Positions 39,440-53,327 are shown, counted from the stretch's first letter. The stretch: DNA of 64,000 nucleotides from Chionoecetes opilio (GCA_016584305.1 JACEEZ010012893.1:61373-125372), one strand, 5' to 3'. The notes: generated by a model not told the origin, from the sequence alone. Translations and numbers: made by a program.

Positions 39440-40690
39440 GGTGTTAAGCTCTTTTAACCTATTTTCTCTCTTAGCGAGGATTGTTGCTTGGAAGGTTTTG
39501 TTGAGTAGATAAGTGTAAAATTGGGCTTTTGAAGCATTTTAACGAAACAAGGTTTGCTTTGCCCCAATCAGAAATTATAGAAAGATCAGAAGTTAGGCGC
39601 TTTGTGGTCTCTCTCCGTGAGTGACTTATTTCCTGTTGAGTTGGACGCCTAAAGAACGACGTTGAAAAATGCAGGGTAGAAGCATCAGGGTAGGAGTGGA
39701 TAGGGCATTGAGTTAGACTTAGAACGTCATTAATGAATAATAGAAAGAGAGTGGGTGATAGAACAATGCCTAAGGAACGCTACTATTTATAGACCAAGGA
39801 GAAGAACAATGACCGTCTACAGTAGCTGCATTAGAACGGTTTGAAGGGAACCTTGAGATGAAGGTGCAGAGATAGGGATAAAAACCGAAACATTTTGTCA
39901 GTTTAGAAATGAAAAATATGTGCCTGACTGTCAAAAGTTTTTGATATGTCAAGGGCAATAGCAAAAGTTTCACCAAAACCCCTAAAGGAGGATGACCGAG
40001 ATTCAGTTAGGAAAGCTGTAAGATTGCCAGTAGATCATCCCTTACGGAAACCGTACTGACGATCGTATAGAAGATTGTGAGCAGATAGATGATTAAGAAT
40101 CTTTTTATTAAGCATAGATTAAAAAGCTTTAGAAAGGCAGGAATTCAAAGCTATAAGATGGGAGTTTGAAGAATTAGAACAGTCACCCTTCAATAAAGGG
40201 ACAGGTTGAATGTGAGCAAACTTCCAGCAAGAAGGAAAGGTGGAAGTAGATAGAAAAAGACGGAAAAGTTTGACGAGGCAGGTTGCAAGCACAGAAGCAC
40301 AGTTTCTGAGAACAATATGAGGGAATCCCTCAGGACCGTAAGCCTACCGAGGATCTAGGCCAGAAAGGGTAAAGAAAACATCCTTACGAAAGATAACACA
40401 GTTACATAATAACAGGCATAACATAGTCAGAGGATGGAGGAGGAAGAACTAGCCCTTCATCAACCAGAGTGGAATTTTTAGCACAGGTTTGAGCATAGAG
40501 TTCAGCTTTAGGAATAGATGAGACAGCTGTGGAGACATCCGGGAGAAGCATAGGAGAGAAAGATGAAGACGAAAAATTGTTAGAGATGTTTTTAGCAAGA
40601 TGCCAGAAGTCACGAAATTAGTTTGATTCAGAAAGATTTTGACATTTTTGATGTTGGAGATTTGAAATGTTACTTTGAGTGGTCTGCACT
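39440..40690 (-). pseudogene. Jockey-like LINE reverse transcriptase fragment
   Basis: In broken minus-strand frames the sequence gives, from 40100 downwards, YDRQYGFRKG-like, STGNLTAFLTESRSSSF and FAIALDISKTFD (block A), then FISRFPSNRS, VDGHCSSPWSINSSVP (39841-39770) and SPTLFLLFIND. Further down, a thumb-like ISDWGKANLVSFNASKAQF (39565-39500) follows. Upstream, toward 40690, the N-terminal RT region is much decayed. This resembles the jockey-like elements common in decapod DNA. Both ends are truncated. Confidence 0.82.
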
Positions 40691-40885
40691 TACCAGGTAT
40701 GTATGTACTTCCCTATTCTATATTGTTCTTGAGTGTTTGTCTGCTTTGACGTACAAATATCCTCCTCCTTTATGATTTCAATATACTTTACAAATTGTAT
40801 ATACTTTCTTACACTTAATGTTCTGAACTAATTTACTCTACCTCTAATAGTATAGACAGTAGTAGCTTGTCCACCGCTAACAGAC
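40691..40885. other. AT-rich spacer
   Basis: Separates the LINE fragment from the minisatellite; nothing recognised. Confidence 0.4.
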
Positions 40886-43800
40886 AAACACACAGACAGA
40901 CAGTGAGACACAGACAAGCAGAAAGACACAGAGGCAGGCAGAGAGAAACACAGACAGACAGAGAGAAGCACAGACAGGCAGAGATATATTCACAAACAGG
41001 TAGAGAGAGATACACAGACAGACAGAGAGAGACATACAGACAGGCAGAAGTAGACACACAGACAGGCAGAGGGAGACACACAGACAGGCAGAGGGAGACA
41101 CACAGACAGGCAGAGGGAGACACACAGACAGGCAGAGGGAGACACACAGACAGGCAGAGGAGACACCAGACAGGCAGGGGAGACACACAGACAGGCAGAG
41201 AGAGACACACAGACACGAGGGGACACAGACAGGCGAGAGACACACAGACAGGCAGAGAGAGACACACAGACAGGCAGGAGAGGAGACACACAGACAGGCA
41301 GAGAGACACACAGACAGGCAGAGAGACGACACAGGAGCACACAGACAGGCAGAGGGAGACACACAGACAGGCAGAGGGAGACACACAGACAGGCAGAGGG
41401 AGACACACAGACAGGCAGAGGGAGACACACAGACAGGCAGAGGGAGACACACAGACAGGCAGAGAGAGACACACAGACAGGCAGAGGGAGACACACAGAC
41501 AGGCTGAGAGACACACAGACAGGCAGAGAGAGACACACAGACAGGCAGAGGGAGACACACAGACAGGCAGAGAGAGACACACAGACAGGCAGAGGGAGAC
41601 ACACAGACAGGCAGAGAGAGACACACAGACAGGCAGAGGGAGACACACAGACAGGCTGAGACACACAGACAGGCAGAGAGGAGACACACAGACAGGCAGA
41701 GGGAGACACACAGACAGGCTGAGACACACAGACAGGCAGAGGGAGACACACAGACAGGCTGAGAGACACACAGACAGGTAGAGAGATACACAGACAGGCA
41801 GAGGGAGACACACAGACGGGCAGAGAGAGACACACAGACAGGCAGAGGGAGACACACAGACAGGCTGAGAGACACACAGACAGGCAGAGGGAGACACACA
41901 GACAGGCTGAGAGACACACAGACAGGTAGAGGGAGACACACAGACAGGCAGAGGGAGACACACAGACAGACAGAGGGAGACACACAGACAGGCAGAGGGA
42001 GACACACAGACAGGCAGAGGGAGAGACACAGACAGGCTGAGAGAACACACAGACAGGCAGAGGGAGACACACAGACAGGCTGAGAGACACAAACAGGCAA
42101 GGGAGAACACACAGACAGGCTGAGAGACACACAGACAGGCAGAGGGAGACCACAGCAGAGGGCAGAGGAGAGACACACACGACAGGCAGAGGGAGACACA
42201 CAGACAGGCTGAGAGACACACAGACAGGCAGAGGGAGACACACAGACAGGCTGAGAGACACACAGACAGGTAGAGGGAGACACACAGACAGGCAGAGGAG
42301 ACACACAGACAGGCAGAGGGAGACACACAGACAGGCAGAGGGAGACACACAGACAGGCAGAGGGAGACACACAGACAGGCTGAGAGACACACAGACAGGC
42401 AGAGGGAGACACACAGACAGGCTGAGAGAGACACAAGACAGGCAGAGGGAGACACACAGACAGGCTGAGAGACACACAGACAGGCAGAGGGGAGACACAC
42501 AGACAGGCTGAGAGAACACAGCAGACAGGCCAGAGGCGAGAGACACACAGACAGGCAGAGGGAGACACACAGACAGGCTGAGAGGACACACAGACAGGCA
42601 GAGGGAGACACACAGACAGGCTGAGAGACACACAGACAGGCAGAGGAGACACACAGACAGGCAGAGGGAGACACACAGACAGGCAGAGGGAGAACACACA
42701 GACAGGCAGAGAGACACACAGACAGGCAGAGGGAGACACACAGACAGGCAGAGGGAGACACACAGACAGGCAGAGGGAGACACAAACAGGCAGAGAGAGA
42801 CACAAAGACAGGCAGAGGGAGACACACAGACAGGCTGAGAGACACACAGACAGCAGCAGAGAGACACACAGACAGGCAGAGGGAGACACACAGACAGGCT
42901 GAGAGACACACAGACAGGCAGAGAGAGACACACAGACAGGCAGAGGAGACACACAGACAGGCAGAGGGAGACACACAGACAGGCTGAGAGACACACAGAC
43001 AGGTAGAGAGGACACCAGACAGGCAGAGGGAGACACACAGACAGGCTGAGAGCACACAGACAGGCAGAGAGAGACACACAGACAGGCAGAGAGAGACACA
43101 CAGACAGGCAGAGGGAGACACACAGACGGGCAGAGAGAGACACACAGACAGGCAGAGGGAGACACACAGACAGGCTGAGAGACACACAGACAGGCAGAGG
43201 GAGACACACAGACAGGCTGAGAGACACACAGACAGGTAGAGGGAGACACACAGACAGGCAGAGGGAGACACACAGAGGCAGAGGGAGACACACAGACAGG
43301 CAGAGGGAGACACACAGACAGGCTGAGAGACACACAGACAGGCAGAGGGAGACACACAGACAGGCTGAGAGAGACACAGACAGGCAGAGGGAGACACACA
43401 GACAGGCTGAGAGAGACACACAGACAGGCAGAGGGAGACACAGACAGGCTGAGAGACACACAGACAGGCAGAGAGAGACACACAGACAGGCAGAGGGAGA
43501 CACACAGACAGGCTGAGAGACACACAGACGGGCAGAGGGAGACACACAGACAGGCAGAGAGACACACAGACAGGCAGAGGGAGACACACAGACAGGCTGA
43601 GAGACACACAGACAGGCAGAGAGAGACACACAGACAGGCAGAGGGAGACACACAGACAGGCAGAGGGAGACACACAGACAGGCAGAGAGAGACAAACAGA
43701 CAGGCAGAGGGAGACACACAGACAGGCTGAGAGACACAGACAGGTAGAGGGAGACACACAGACAGGCTGAGAGACACACAGACAGGCAGAGGGAGACACA

Positions 43801-46800
43801 CAGACAGGCTGAGAAACACACAGACAGGCAGAGAGAAACACACAGACAGGCAGAGGGAGACACACAGACAGGCAGAGGGAGACACACAGACAGGCAGAGA
43901 GACAACAGACAGGCAGAGGGAGACACACAGACAGGCTGAGAGACACACAGACAGGCAGAGAGAGACACACAGACAGGCAGAGGGAGACACACAGACAGGC
44001 TGGGGACACACAGACAGGCAGAGAGAGACAAACAGACAGGCAGAGGGAAACACACAGACAGGCTGAGAGACACACAGACAGGCAGAGAGAGACACACAGA
44101 CAGGCAGAGAGAGACACACAGACAGGCTGAGAGACACACAGACAGGCAGAGAGACACACAGACAGGCAGAGGGAGACACACAGACAGGCAGAGAGAGACA
44201 AACAGACAGGAAAGAGGGAGACACACAGACAGGCTGAGAGACACACAGACAGGCAGAGAGAGACACACAGACAGGCAGAGGGAGACACACAGACAGGCTG
44301 AGAGACACACAGACAGGCAGTGGGAGACACACAGACAGGCTGAGAGACACACAGACAGGCAGAGAGAGACACACAGACAGGCTGAGAGAGACACACAGAC
44401 AGGCAGAGGGAGACACACAGACAGGCTGAGAGAGACACAGACAGGCAGAGGGAGACACACAGACAGGCAGAGAGAGACACACAGACAGGCTGAGAGAGAC
44501 ACACAGACAGGCAGAGGGAGACACACAGACAGGCAGAGAGAGACACACAGACAGGCAGAGGGAGACACACAGACAGGCTGAGAGACACACAGACAGGTAG
44601 AGGGAGACACACAGACAGGCAGAGGGAGACACACAGACAGGCAGAGGGAGACACACAGACAGGCAGAGGGAGACACACAGACAGGCTGAGAGACACACAG
44701 ACAGGCAGAGGGAGACACACAGACAGGCAGAGGGAGACACACAGACAGGCTGAGAGACACACAGACAGGCAGAGGGAGACACACAGACAGGCTGAGAGAC
44801 ACACAGGCAGCAGAGGGAGACACACAGACAGGCTGAGAGACACACAGACAGGCAGAGAGAGACACACAGACAGGCAGAGGGAGACACACAGACAGGCTGA
44901 GACACACAGACAGGCAGAGGGAGACACACAGACAGGCTGAGAGACACACAGACAGGCAGAGAGAGACACACAGACAGGCAGAGGGAGACACATAGACAGG
45001 CAGAGAGAGACAAACAGACAGGCAGAGGGAGACACACAGACAGGGTGAGAGACACACAGACAGGCAGAGAGAGACACACAGACAGGCAGAGGGAGACACA
45101 CAGACAGGCTGAGAGACACACAGACAGGCAGAGGGAGACACACAGACAGGCTGAGAGACACGCAGACAGGCAGAGAGAGACACACAGACAGGCTGAGAGA
45201 GACACACAGACAAGCAGAGGGAGACACACAGACAGGCTGAGAGACACACAGACAGGTAGAGGGAGACACAGACATGCTGAGAGAGACACACAGACAGGCT
45301 GAGAGAGACACACAGACAGGCAGAGGGAGACACACAGACAGGCAGAGAGAGACACACAGACAGGCTGAGAGACACACACAGACAGGCAGAGGGAGACACA
45401 CAGACAGGCAGAGAGAGACACACAGACAGGCAGAGGGAGACACACAGACAGGCTGAGAGACACACAGACAGGCAGAGGGAGACACACAGACAGGCAGAAG
45501 GAGACACACAGACAGGCAGAGGGAGACACACAGACAGGCAGAAGGAGACACACAGACAGGCAGAGGGAGACACACAGACAGGCTGAGAGACACACAGACA
45601 GGCAGAGGGAGACACACAGACAGGCTGAGAGACACACAGACAGGCAGAGGGAGACACACAGACAGGCTGAGACACACAGACAGGCAGAGGGAGACACACA
45701 GACAGGCAGAAGGAGACACACAGACAGGCAGAGGGAGACACACAGACAGGCAGAAGGAGACACACAGACAGGCAGAGGGAGACACACACAGTCAGAAGGA
45801 GACACACAGACAGGCAGAGGGAGACACACAGACAGGCTGAGAGACACACAGACAGGCAGAGGGAGACACACAGACAGGCTGAGAGACACACAGACAGGTA
45901 GAGGGAGACACACAGACAGGCTGAGAGACACACAGACAGGCAGAGGGAGACACACAGACAGGCAGAGGGAGACACACAGACAGGCTGAGAGACACACAGA
46001 CAGGCAGAGGGAGACACACAGACAGGCAGAGGGAGACACACAGACAGGCTGAGAGACATACAGACAGGCAGAGGGAGACACACAGACAGGCTGAGAGACA
46101 CACAGACAGGCAGAGAGAGACACACAGACAGGCAGAGGGAGACACACAGACAGGCAGAGAGAGACAAACAGACAGGCAGAGGGAGACACACAGACAGGCT
46201 GAGAGACACACAGACAGGCAGAGAGAGACACACAGACAGGCAGAGGGAGACACACAGACAGGCTGAGAGACACACAGACAGGCAGAGGGAGACACACAGA
46301 CAGGCTGAGAGACACACAGACAGGCAGAGAGAGACACAGACAGGCTGAGAGAGACACACAGACAGGCAGAGGGAGACACACAGACAGGCTGAGAGACACA
46401 CAGACAGGTAGAGGGAGACACACAGACAGGCTGAGAGAGACACACAGACAGGCTGATAGAGACACACAGACAGGCAGAGGGAGACACACAGACAGGCAGA
46501 GAGAGACACACAGACAGGCAGAGGGAGACACACAGACAGGCAGAGGGAGACACACAGACAGGCAGAGAGAGACACACAGACAGGCTGAGAGAGACACACA
46601 GACAGGCAGAGGGAGACACACAGACAGGCAGAGAGAGACACACAGACAGGCAGAGGGAGACACACAGACAGGCTGAGAGACACACAGACAGGCAGAGGGA
46701 GACACACAGACAGGCTGAGAGACACACAAGACAGGCTGAGACACACACAGACAGGCTGAAAGACACACAGACAGGCTGAGAGACACACAGACAGGCTGAG

Positions 46801-46862
46801 GGAGACACACAGACAGGCTGAGAGACACACAGACAGGCAGAGGGAGACACACAGACGAGCAG
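40886..46862. repeat. 6-kb minisatellite of 22- and 20-bp units
   Basis: About 280 units built on ACACACAGACAGGC preceded by AGAGGGAG or AGAGAGAG (22 bp) or by TGAGAG (20 bp). Divergent units lie at both ends, near-uniform ones in the middle, with short indels clustered near 41160-41340, 42090-42180 and 42510-42550. All three minus-strand frames stay open for 1600-2000 codons because no unit junction creates a stop; these Cys/Leu/Ser/Val repeats are not real proteins. Degenerate units continue at 47257-47448 beyond a SINE. Confidence 0.97.
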
Positions 46863-46884
46863 ATTGATACACAGAAATAGGCAC

Positions 46885-47256
46885 TTTTTTTTTTTTTTTT
46901 TTTTTTTTTTACATTTATACCTATAGCGCCTGTAGGCAGTGACCTCCAGGGCTCGGATGGTAGACCCTGGAGGCTTACTTGAGGGCTGTGATGGTTAGCC
47001 CTCGCCCGTGGTAGCGCAGGCAGGATTTTTTATAGTGACGCCTGTATTAGAGGCTCATGCCGCGCCCCTGTGTCCTCCGATGCACTCGCAATCGAAGGTA
47101 GAGTTAATGGGTAGCATATGGGACTTGTGGGTGTTCTTAGGCCACTCGACGGTGCAGAAATATTTTAAGTGGATTTATGGGTCTCACTCGGGATCGAACT
47201 CGGGTCTTCGGGAACGCCACTCGGTGACGCTAACCACTCTGTGCTACCGCCTCCCC
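46885..47256 (-). mobile_element. tRNA-derived SINE, family A, copy 4
   Basis: Starts with a run of about 26 T (poly(A) tail on the minus strand), has the full family body, and ends in a head with CTACCGCCTCCCC. The head reads GGGATCGAACTCGGGTC (B-box complement) and TAACCACTC. It is inserted in the end of the 20/22-bp minisatellite, which continues on both sides. Confidence 0.93.
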
Positions 47257-47444
47257 CTGCAAGACTGGCTGACTGAGACACACAAGGGCAGATAAAAACA
47301 CAGACAGGGAGATGGAGAAATAAAGACGGGCAGAGGGAGAATTACAGAGAGGCAGTTTAAGACACAGACAGGCAGACCCAGGCACACAGATAGGAAGAGT
47401 GAGACACACAGACAGACACTCAGACGGGCAGAGAAAGACACACC

Positions 47445-47448
<4 letters not shown>
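47257..47448. repeat. Degenerate remnant of the 20/22-bp minisatellite
   Basis: Units such as AGACACACAGACAGACACTC and AGACACAGACAGGCAG persist but are diverged and irregularly spaced, as expected at the edge of an array. Confidence 0.8.
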
Positions 47449-47643
<195 letters not shown>

Positions 47644-47730
47644 CAAACATTTATTATGCTCAGACTTTGTAACAAAGTATGGAGCACAGCTCCTGATCAA
47701 AATATACAGTGTGATATATTCTCTTGAATA

Positions 47731-48340
47731 TCACATCACATTATCTAAAAAAAAGCTAAATACAGACTTGACAAATAATGCTACTTTATGTTGTGTTTTG
47801 AATCTATTGTCTTTGAATAGTTGTACCATCTTAAGCCTGCTGGGATTATTTCTATAATACTCAGGTACAGGTATATAGCGGAACCTCAACTCTGAAATAT
47901 CTTGGTTTGTACATTCGAGTAAGACATGGAACTCGTCTCCTACAATGTTATCATTAAATTTATTACAAAACCTTTGCTCCCTCGGGGTTCTGGGAAACCT
48001 GCCTGTTACAATGGGTAATCTGTGATTATTTGTCCTTAACCTACAAAGGCTGATCCTGTATTGTTTTGGTAAGCTTACCAAATAACTTTGAAAAGAAAAA
48101 TTATCCCTATAAGAAACATGTACTACATGATGATTTACTATTTAAATCTGAATGCCACTCTGTGATCCACTGATCCTTAACATTTCTTTCAAAAGAAAGC
48201 TTCAACTGAAGAGGATTATGTACTTCTTGACTTAACCATATCCCAGACATACCCGAATTGTTCAACGACATTTTCATATAATTCAGCCACAGTGATTTGA
48301 AGTTATTTTCGTTGTGCAATTTAAATAGACATTTATACAT
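47731..48340 (-). pseudogene. C-terminal region of LINE copy J
   Basis: Two minus-strand frames: 48340-48107 (MYKCLFKLHNENNFKSLWLN, NVKDQWITEWHSDL) and 48081-47731 (ISLCRLRTNNHRLPIVTGRF, EFHVLLECTNQDISELRFRY). A zinc-binding pattern is only partly recognisable. It ends close to the GA array at 47641. Confidence 0.78.
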
Positions 48341-48489
48341 TACGCAACAAAGTTTATCTTGTTTACCAGAGATAATTTTTGACCACTAATTTAGCATTCT
48401 ACTTTTTACATGAGTACTGATAGGATATTTACCCAACTCCCCATATACCATAGCATTACATGTAGTCTTGCGAACATTAAGTATATGCT

Positions 48490-49983
48490 TCAGAAATGTA
48501 ACATGTAGCTACAGTTTATGTCTTTAATGGGTCTGGAACCCCAAATCTCACAACCATATGTAATAACAGGCCATACCATCGCGTCAAATATTTTTAATTG
48601 TAAATCAATAGGAAGATCACATTTTTTACACTTTGCGACTAAGCTAAACATTGCTCTTTTTCCTTGCTGACAAAGCTGCTCCTGACATGTTTTAAAGCTT
48701 CCATTGTAACTCATGTTTACACCTAAGTATTTACAATCCTCAACAATGTCGATTTTTTCTCCTTAAAACTGAAAGTTATAATTCTCTGCTATAAATTTTC
48801 CCCTGGAAAATATAGTAATGTTTATCTTTTTGCAGTTGATATCTAATTTCCATTTGTCACAGTACATTTCTATAGCTCTCAGTGCATCACAAAGACCTGT
48901 TTCGTTTTCAGCCAGTATAACAGTGTTATCTGCGTACATTAAGACAAGAAGCCTAAGCATATCATCTATCCATTTATCATCTATTTTGATATAATTACAG
49001 TTACTTTCCAACAAATAATCTTCAAGGTCATTCACATACAAAGAAAAAAGAAGTGGTGACAAATGTTCTCCCTGCCTAACTCCAGTGTAAGTTACAAAAT
49101 AGTCTGAAAACTCCTGATTAACTGAAACACAAGATTTATGTTTTTATACCAATTTCTTATTACTCGAATGACTTTACCATTTATCCCTACCTTTAATAAC
49201 TTGTACCATAAACCATCTCTCCACACAAGGTCAAATGCTTTTCTGTAATCAATATACAAACAATACAATTTTTTATTCGTATACTGAAAAAGATCAATTA
49301 AGTTCTTAATTAGGAAAATATGGCCAACAGTAGAGTAACCCTGCCTAAAACCTGCTTGCATTTCTTTAATAACAGAATTATCATCACATAATTTAGTCAA
49401 CCTTACATTAAGCATTGTTGTAAACAGCTTACCCAGACAACTTAATAAGGTTATGCCCCTGTAGTTATTTGTATCCTTTACATCACCAGCATTTTTATAA
49501 ATAGGGACTATTGCCTATTAACCAGTCTTCGGGGATGTTCCCAGTTTCCAAAATTTTATTAAAGAGTTTTACATATAGCGGACACAATATCTGTTTCGTA
49601 TTCTTAATAAACTCATTAATGACATTGTCAATACCAGCAGCCTTATTGTTTTTTAGCTTGAGTATACACTTGTAGACTTCATCCTCCGTGACCTCTTTAT
49701 TCAACACACTATTGTCATCAATATCAATGTCAGTACTAATGGAAGAGTCTTCATTGTTATCTTGTTGTGCTAATCTCTTAAAATTATTCATAAATTCTGC
49801 TATCAAAATTGGTATGTCAGACTTCCTCTTTGTTCCCTGCAAAATTTGCCAATATAATTGTGATTCCTTAGTTTTTGCATTTCGCAGCTTTGCAATGAAA
49901 TTGTGTTTTCCCTTCACTTTAATTCGCTTCAGTTCTTGTTTGTATTTCTTACTCTTTGTTATCATGTCATTATAGCTACTCAA
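48490..49983 (-). pseudogene. Reverse transcriptase of LINE copy J
   Basis: Pieces: 49983-49495 (TEDEVYKCILKLKNNKAAGI, ILETGNIPEDW), 49415-49092 (MLNVRLTKLCDDNSVIKEMQ, AGFRQGYSTVGHIFLIKNLI, LYIDYRKAFDLVWRDGLWYK block A), 49062-48763 (MSPLLFSLYVNDLE, LVLMYADNTVILAENE, NITIFSRGKF) and 48714-48490 (thumb with PVITYGCEIWG). The active site YADD reads YADN, a loss of the second catalytic aspartate. Frameshifts fall near 49490, 49080 and 48760. Confidence 0.88.
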
Positions 49984-50199
49984 ATTTTCTTCTTAATTAT
50001 TTTTATGTTTTGCCTTATGATACTCTTTCCTACTTAAGTAACACTGTTTATCATAACCATTCATGTTGCTATTATTGCTTTTCTTAATAAACTTGCTTTT
50101 CTGTGGAAATACTTTCACAGCTGGTTCAATAAGTATAACTATCTTCTTTAGATCATCATTTATATCTGATACAGACTTATGATCAGCGTTTGCTATTAC

Positions 50200-51720
50200 T
50201 TAAGCCACAAATTCACGGTCTACATTCTGAATATATTCATTAACTTTTTGTTTATCCCATTTTCCTGGTTTATTGATTCCCTCAGGAAACCGTTTTCTGT
50301 CTCCCATACATCTTATGGTTTCACTTTCCTCTGACAAACACTTATTGTCCATACACTCTGTAATGTTCCTAATATCAACACATATACCACAATGAACATC
50401 TGAAAAGAGCGGGTTGAAATCCAGAATCTCAAAGCTATGTGCCTTAGATAAGACGAGTGCTTGTGGGCCCTTCGGACCCATGTATTGATGTTTGTAGTAG
50501 TAGTATAATTTCATATTAGACAACATGTGATTGCAAACTCCAATCGTGTTGTTGCTGTCGTTGGTCACTGGTCAAAGTGCCTCCGGGTAGACCACGTTCC
50601 GTGTGATTCCAACCCTTTGTGTTCCGTGTGATTCCAACACACACACTCACACTCACACACGCACACAAACTTCCATGAGTCTTCTGAGTTTGTGGAATGC
50701 GGCAAGGCGTTACCGCAGAGTTTTTCCTGTAATCTAATACTCCTAAAGTGTGTTTACCCCAAAACCCCCTTCAAAATGATTCAATCGACATGGGACCAAG
50801 CCGCTTACCACCTACGATATATTTGCGATTTTTGAGCCTACTCTCATCAAAATTTAATGTACAGTTTCGCCTACCCAAAACAGACACACACACACACGGC
50901 TACTCCTATAGTATATTAGATAAATGGCGACCCAATGACATAATCGACTACAATGTTAAAAATCGTAGTTTCTTTACCAATCATATGATCATTTCCTACT
51001 CTACCATTAAACATACACACCATGTTATTTTTACAAATTTCCAGTAGTTTCTTACCATACGCATTAACACTCGTTGTATCTCTTGAATACCTTTCTGTTG
51101 GAATACCATGCTGTAACATAGTCACTTATATCAACTATTTTTCTGGTATTATCATCAAGATCCCCTAAAGCATACGCATTTAACACTACCACGTCAGCAG
51201 TAACACCCGTGTGCGCATTAAAGTCACCACACACAATAGGGTAATAATCATCTTCATTATAATCCAACAAAAAATTATCAAGCTCTTCAAACATTTCAAC
51301 GCTTGAATATTTCGAGCTACATGGTGGTTTATATACTGAAGATGCTATGATATGTTTCTCTAAGCTTAAACATGACTTGTCCACAAGCAAAGATATAAAG
51401 GCCTCTGATCTACCCGTAATAGGTTTCCAGGTTTTTACTACGTTCTTCACAGCAATCAAGATTCCCCCTGACCTATATGTACTGAGGGCTTTTCTAACAC
51501 GATAAATGACTGTAGACCCAAGTTTATCAAAAGTTTCTTTTACGCATATCAACTTCATCACATTTAATTTCACTGAAACATAGAATATCATGATCCCTAC
51601 ACAAATCGCTAAATTCTGGTGTACACAATTTACTTTTAAGACCACATACATTAAAGCCGCGGTCACATGAGCAACTTTTCCGTCAATATTCAGGCTGCAA
51701 TTATTCAGCAAAGGCAACAC
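50200..51720 (-). pseudogene. APE endonuclease region of LINE copy J
   Basis: Upstream of the insertion: RSGGILIAVKNVVKTWKPIT, IIASSVYKPPCSSKYSS and YYPIVCGDFNAHTGVTADVV (GDFN block), followed in another frame by NGRVGNDHMIGKETTIFNIV and VDYVIGSPFI. Repeat family C then interrupts at 50920-50456, and the frame resumes with FEILDFNPLFSDVHCGI (FSDH-type block reading SDVH). At least one frameshift lies near 51100. Confidence 0.83.
50456..50920 (-). repeat. Repeat family C copy inserted in LINE copy J
   Basis: Same limits and content as 29161-29634, about 90 percent similar by eye. Its removal rejoins the endonuclease reading of the LINE, which confirms the boundaries to within a few bases. TTAGATAA appears at both junctions (50444-50451 and 50916-50923), but five of those bases belong to the repeat end. 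Confidence 0.88.
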
Positions 51721-52440
51721 CTTGCCGTGTTTTGGTCACACGGACTTTCAGAGGTAGCAAGAATTTGAATGGCAATTTTGGCTTCTCAAGATGTATCTGA
51801 AGAAGCGTCTTTGGAAAAATAGGGAGAAATAGGGAGAAACTGGTTCACAAATAGGGTGGTGAATGATTGAAATGGATTCTTGTGTATGGAAGTGCGTCAG
51901 ACATATAACATTCAACATTCAACATCAAAGTGATCAATAATACGTTGGTATCCCCTAAAGATTTTAGTCATTAATAGACCGTCAACAAGGAAAATGTATA
52001 CCAGCCATAACTCATTAAAATTTTTCTTGGTGTTTTGTATCCTTCAAATCGCTTAAAAACACGTACAAGAGTGTACAGGGCTTCACAGTTCGTCTTGTAA
52101 TCGGTTCTTGCCACTTTTTAGCTATGTTTTTCGTTTTCTGTTTTTGAATTAGAGCGTGCTTAAAAAAAAATGTCAAATAAAGCTTTTTGTGAGGGGAATT
52201 TTGGTGACAAATTTTGGAAAGAATTTTGGGGTAAAGACCAACATGCCGTGTTCATTAAACTCGCAATTATGAAAGTTTGGGCCGCGTTTGCGTTCCCGGG
52301 CGAAATTTGCCAGAAAAATTGCCCGTGTGCCGACCTTAAGAGTATTATACGTATCGGTTTTACCTTGCAACTTATTTTCACCATTATTTACCCCTGTTTT
52401 ACATCTAAAATACAGTAGGTTCCCATTCCCCTATACTGTA
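51721..52440. other. Unclassified; small LINE scrap at 51815-51885
   Basis: GGAAATAGGGAGAAACTGG...GTTCACAAATAGGGTGGTGA at 51815-51885 matches the C-terminal coding sequence of the copy A family (compare 24527-24590). The rest is AT-rich without recognised features. Confidence 0.55.
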
Positions 52441-53262
52441 GTATCCCATAAAAGGGTATCCTTTTTCAGTCGCTTCCAGTCCGGCGTCACGACCCCCCCT
52501 TGTTCAGATCGTCGGGGAGTTTTGATCTTAATGGCACGGTTCGGATCTTCGTTCAGCCGGGCCCACTTTTTCCCCGTTTCCGAAGCCCGTTTTTCACTCC
52601 CGTCTGGTCCTTTTCACCATTATCATCATTGAGCTCTAAGGGGTGTCAGGCCCTTTTTGGTGAATATCGATTTTCTTTTTCTTGATTTAAAATTTTTTTT
52701 TTTAGGATTTCTTTTATTTTTCCTACGGCAAAGCGAATGATCAGGGGTCGCAGTGTCCGCGGCTTCCCCAGGAGGTGAACCCCCTGAGATGCTTCAGGTT
52801 GTGGGGTTGCCCCCTGTTCGAAGCGAGCTCGCCCTTTTTTCTTCTCTAGAATTTTTATGTTTCTTCCCTTTTTTCCTTTCTTTCCAAAAACACGAGATAG
52901 CTTTTTTGGTACTGCTCTAGTTTGTCACTTTCATCCCTCATAAAGATGGCTTCCCGTTGTACTTGGAAATGTCCATTGTTTTTGTTTTTTTCTGCTTCAG
53001 TCATTTGATATTTCTGCGTCACTGCTGTCGACACTGCTACAGAATCCCTTTGGGCAATTCGGTATGAGATTTCCAGCACATCCCTTTCTGTTTTGGTCAT
53101 GTCTATGGTTTTTTGGGAGTGAAAGCGATCGTTTATCCCCACTTTTTTTGTCACCCAAAGATTCCCTTTCTGGCCCCCCGACTCTCCATCTTTTTCAAAG
53201 GTAAAAAAAAAGCTCCAACAGGTAGTCTAAACGCCACGACCGTTTAAATCTCAAGTCTCAAG
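52441..53262. other. Homopolymer-rich low-quality-looking sequence
   Basis: Frequent runs of four to eight T, C or A. A 99-codon minus-strand frame (53154-52855) reads TKTERDVLEISYRIAQRDSV, a charged helical sequence with no family I recognise; I do not call it a gene. Confidence 0.45.
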
Positions 53263-53284
53263 AGGAGAGAGAGAGAGAGAGAGG

Positions 53285-53316
<32 letters not shown>

Positions 53317-53327
53317 GAGGAGAGAGA
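53263..53327. repeat. (GA)n microsatellite with GGA interruptions
   Basis: About 65 bp. Confidence 0.95.

Noticed and set aside
40886..46862. CRISPR array
   Set aside because: Units are contiguous with no unique spacers, and the genome context is eukaryotic.
40833..46884. Giant open frames of 1650 to 1991 codons on the minus strand
   Set aside because: They are translations of a 20/22-bp minisatellite in three frames; open only because no unit carries a stop. Composition is Cys/Leu/Ser/Val repeats with no domain.
50436..50930. TTAGATAA as an 8-bp target duplication of repeat C
   Set aside because: Five of the bases on one side are part of the repeat's own conserved end, so the match may be coincidental.
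51656..51760. A DNA-transposon end beginning GCCGCGGTCACATGAGCAAC
   Set aside because: It resembles a TIR and a related GGTCACACGG occurs close by, but no matching inverted end was found to bound an element.
52855..53154. 99-codon minus-strand frame with a charged helical product
   Set aside because: Lies in homopolymer-smeared sequence, no family recognised, no start or context support.
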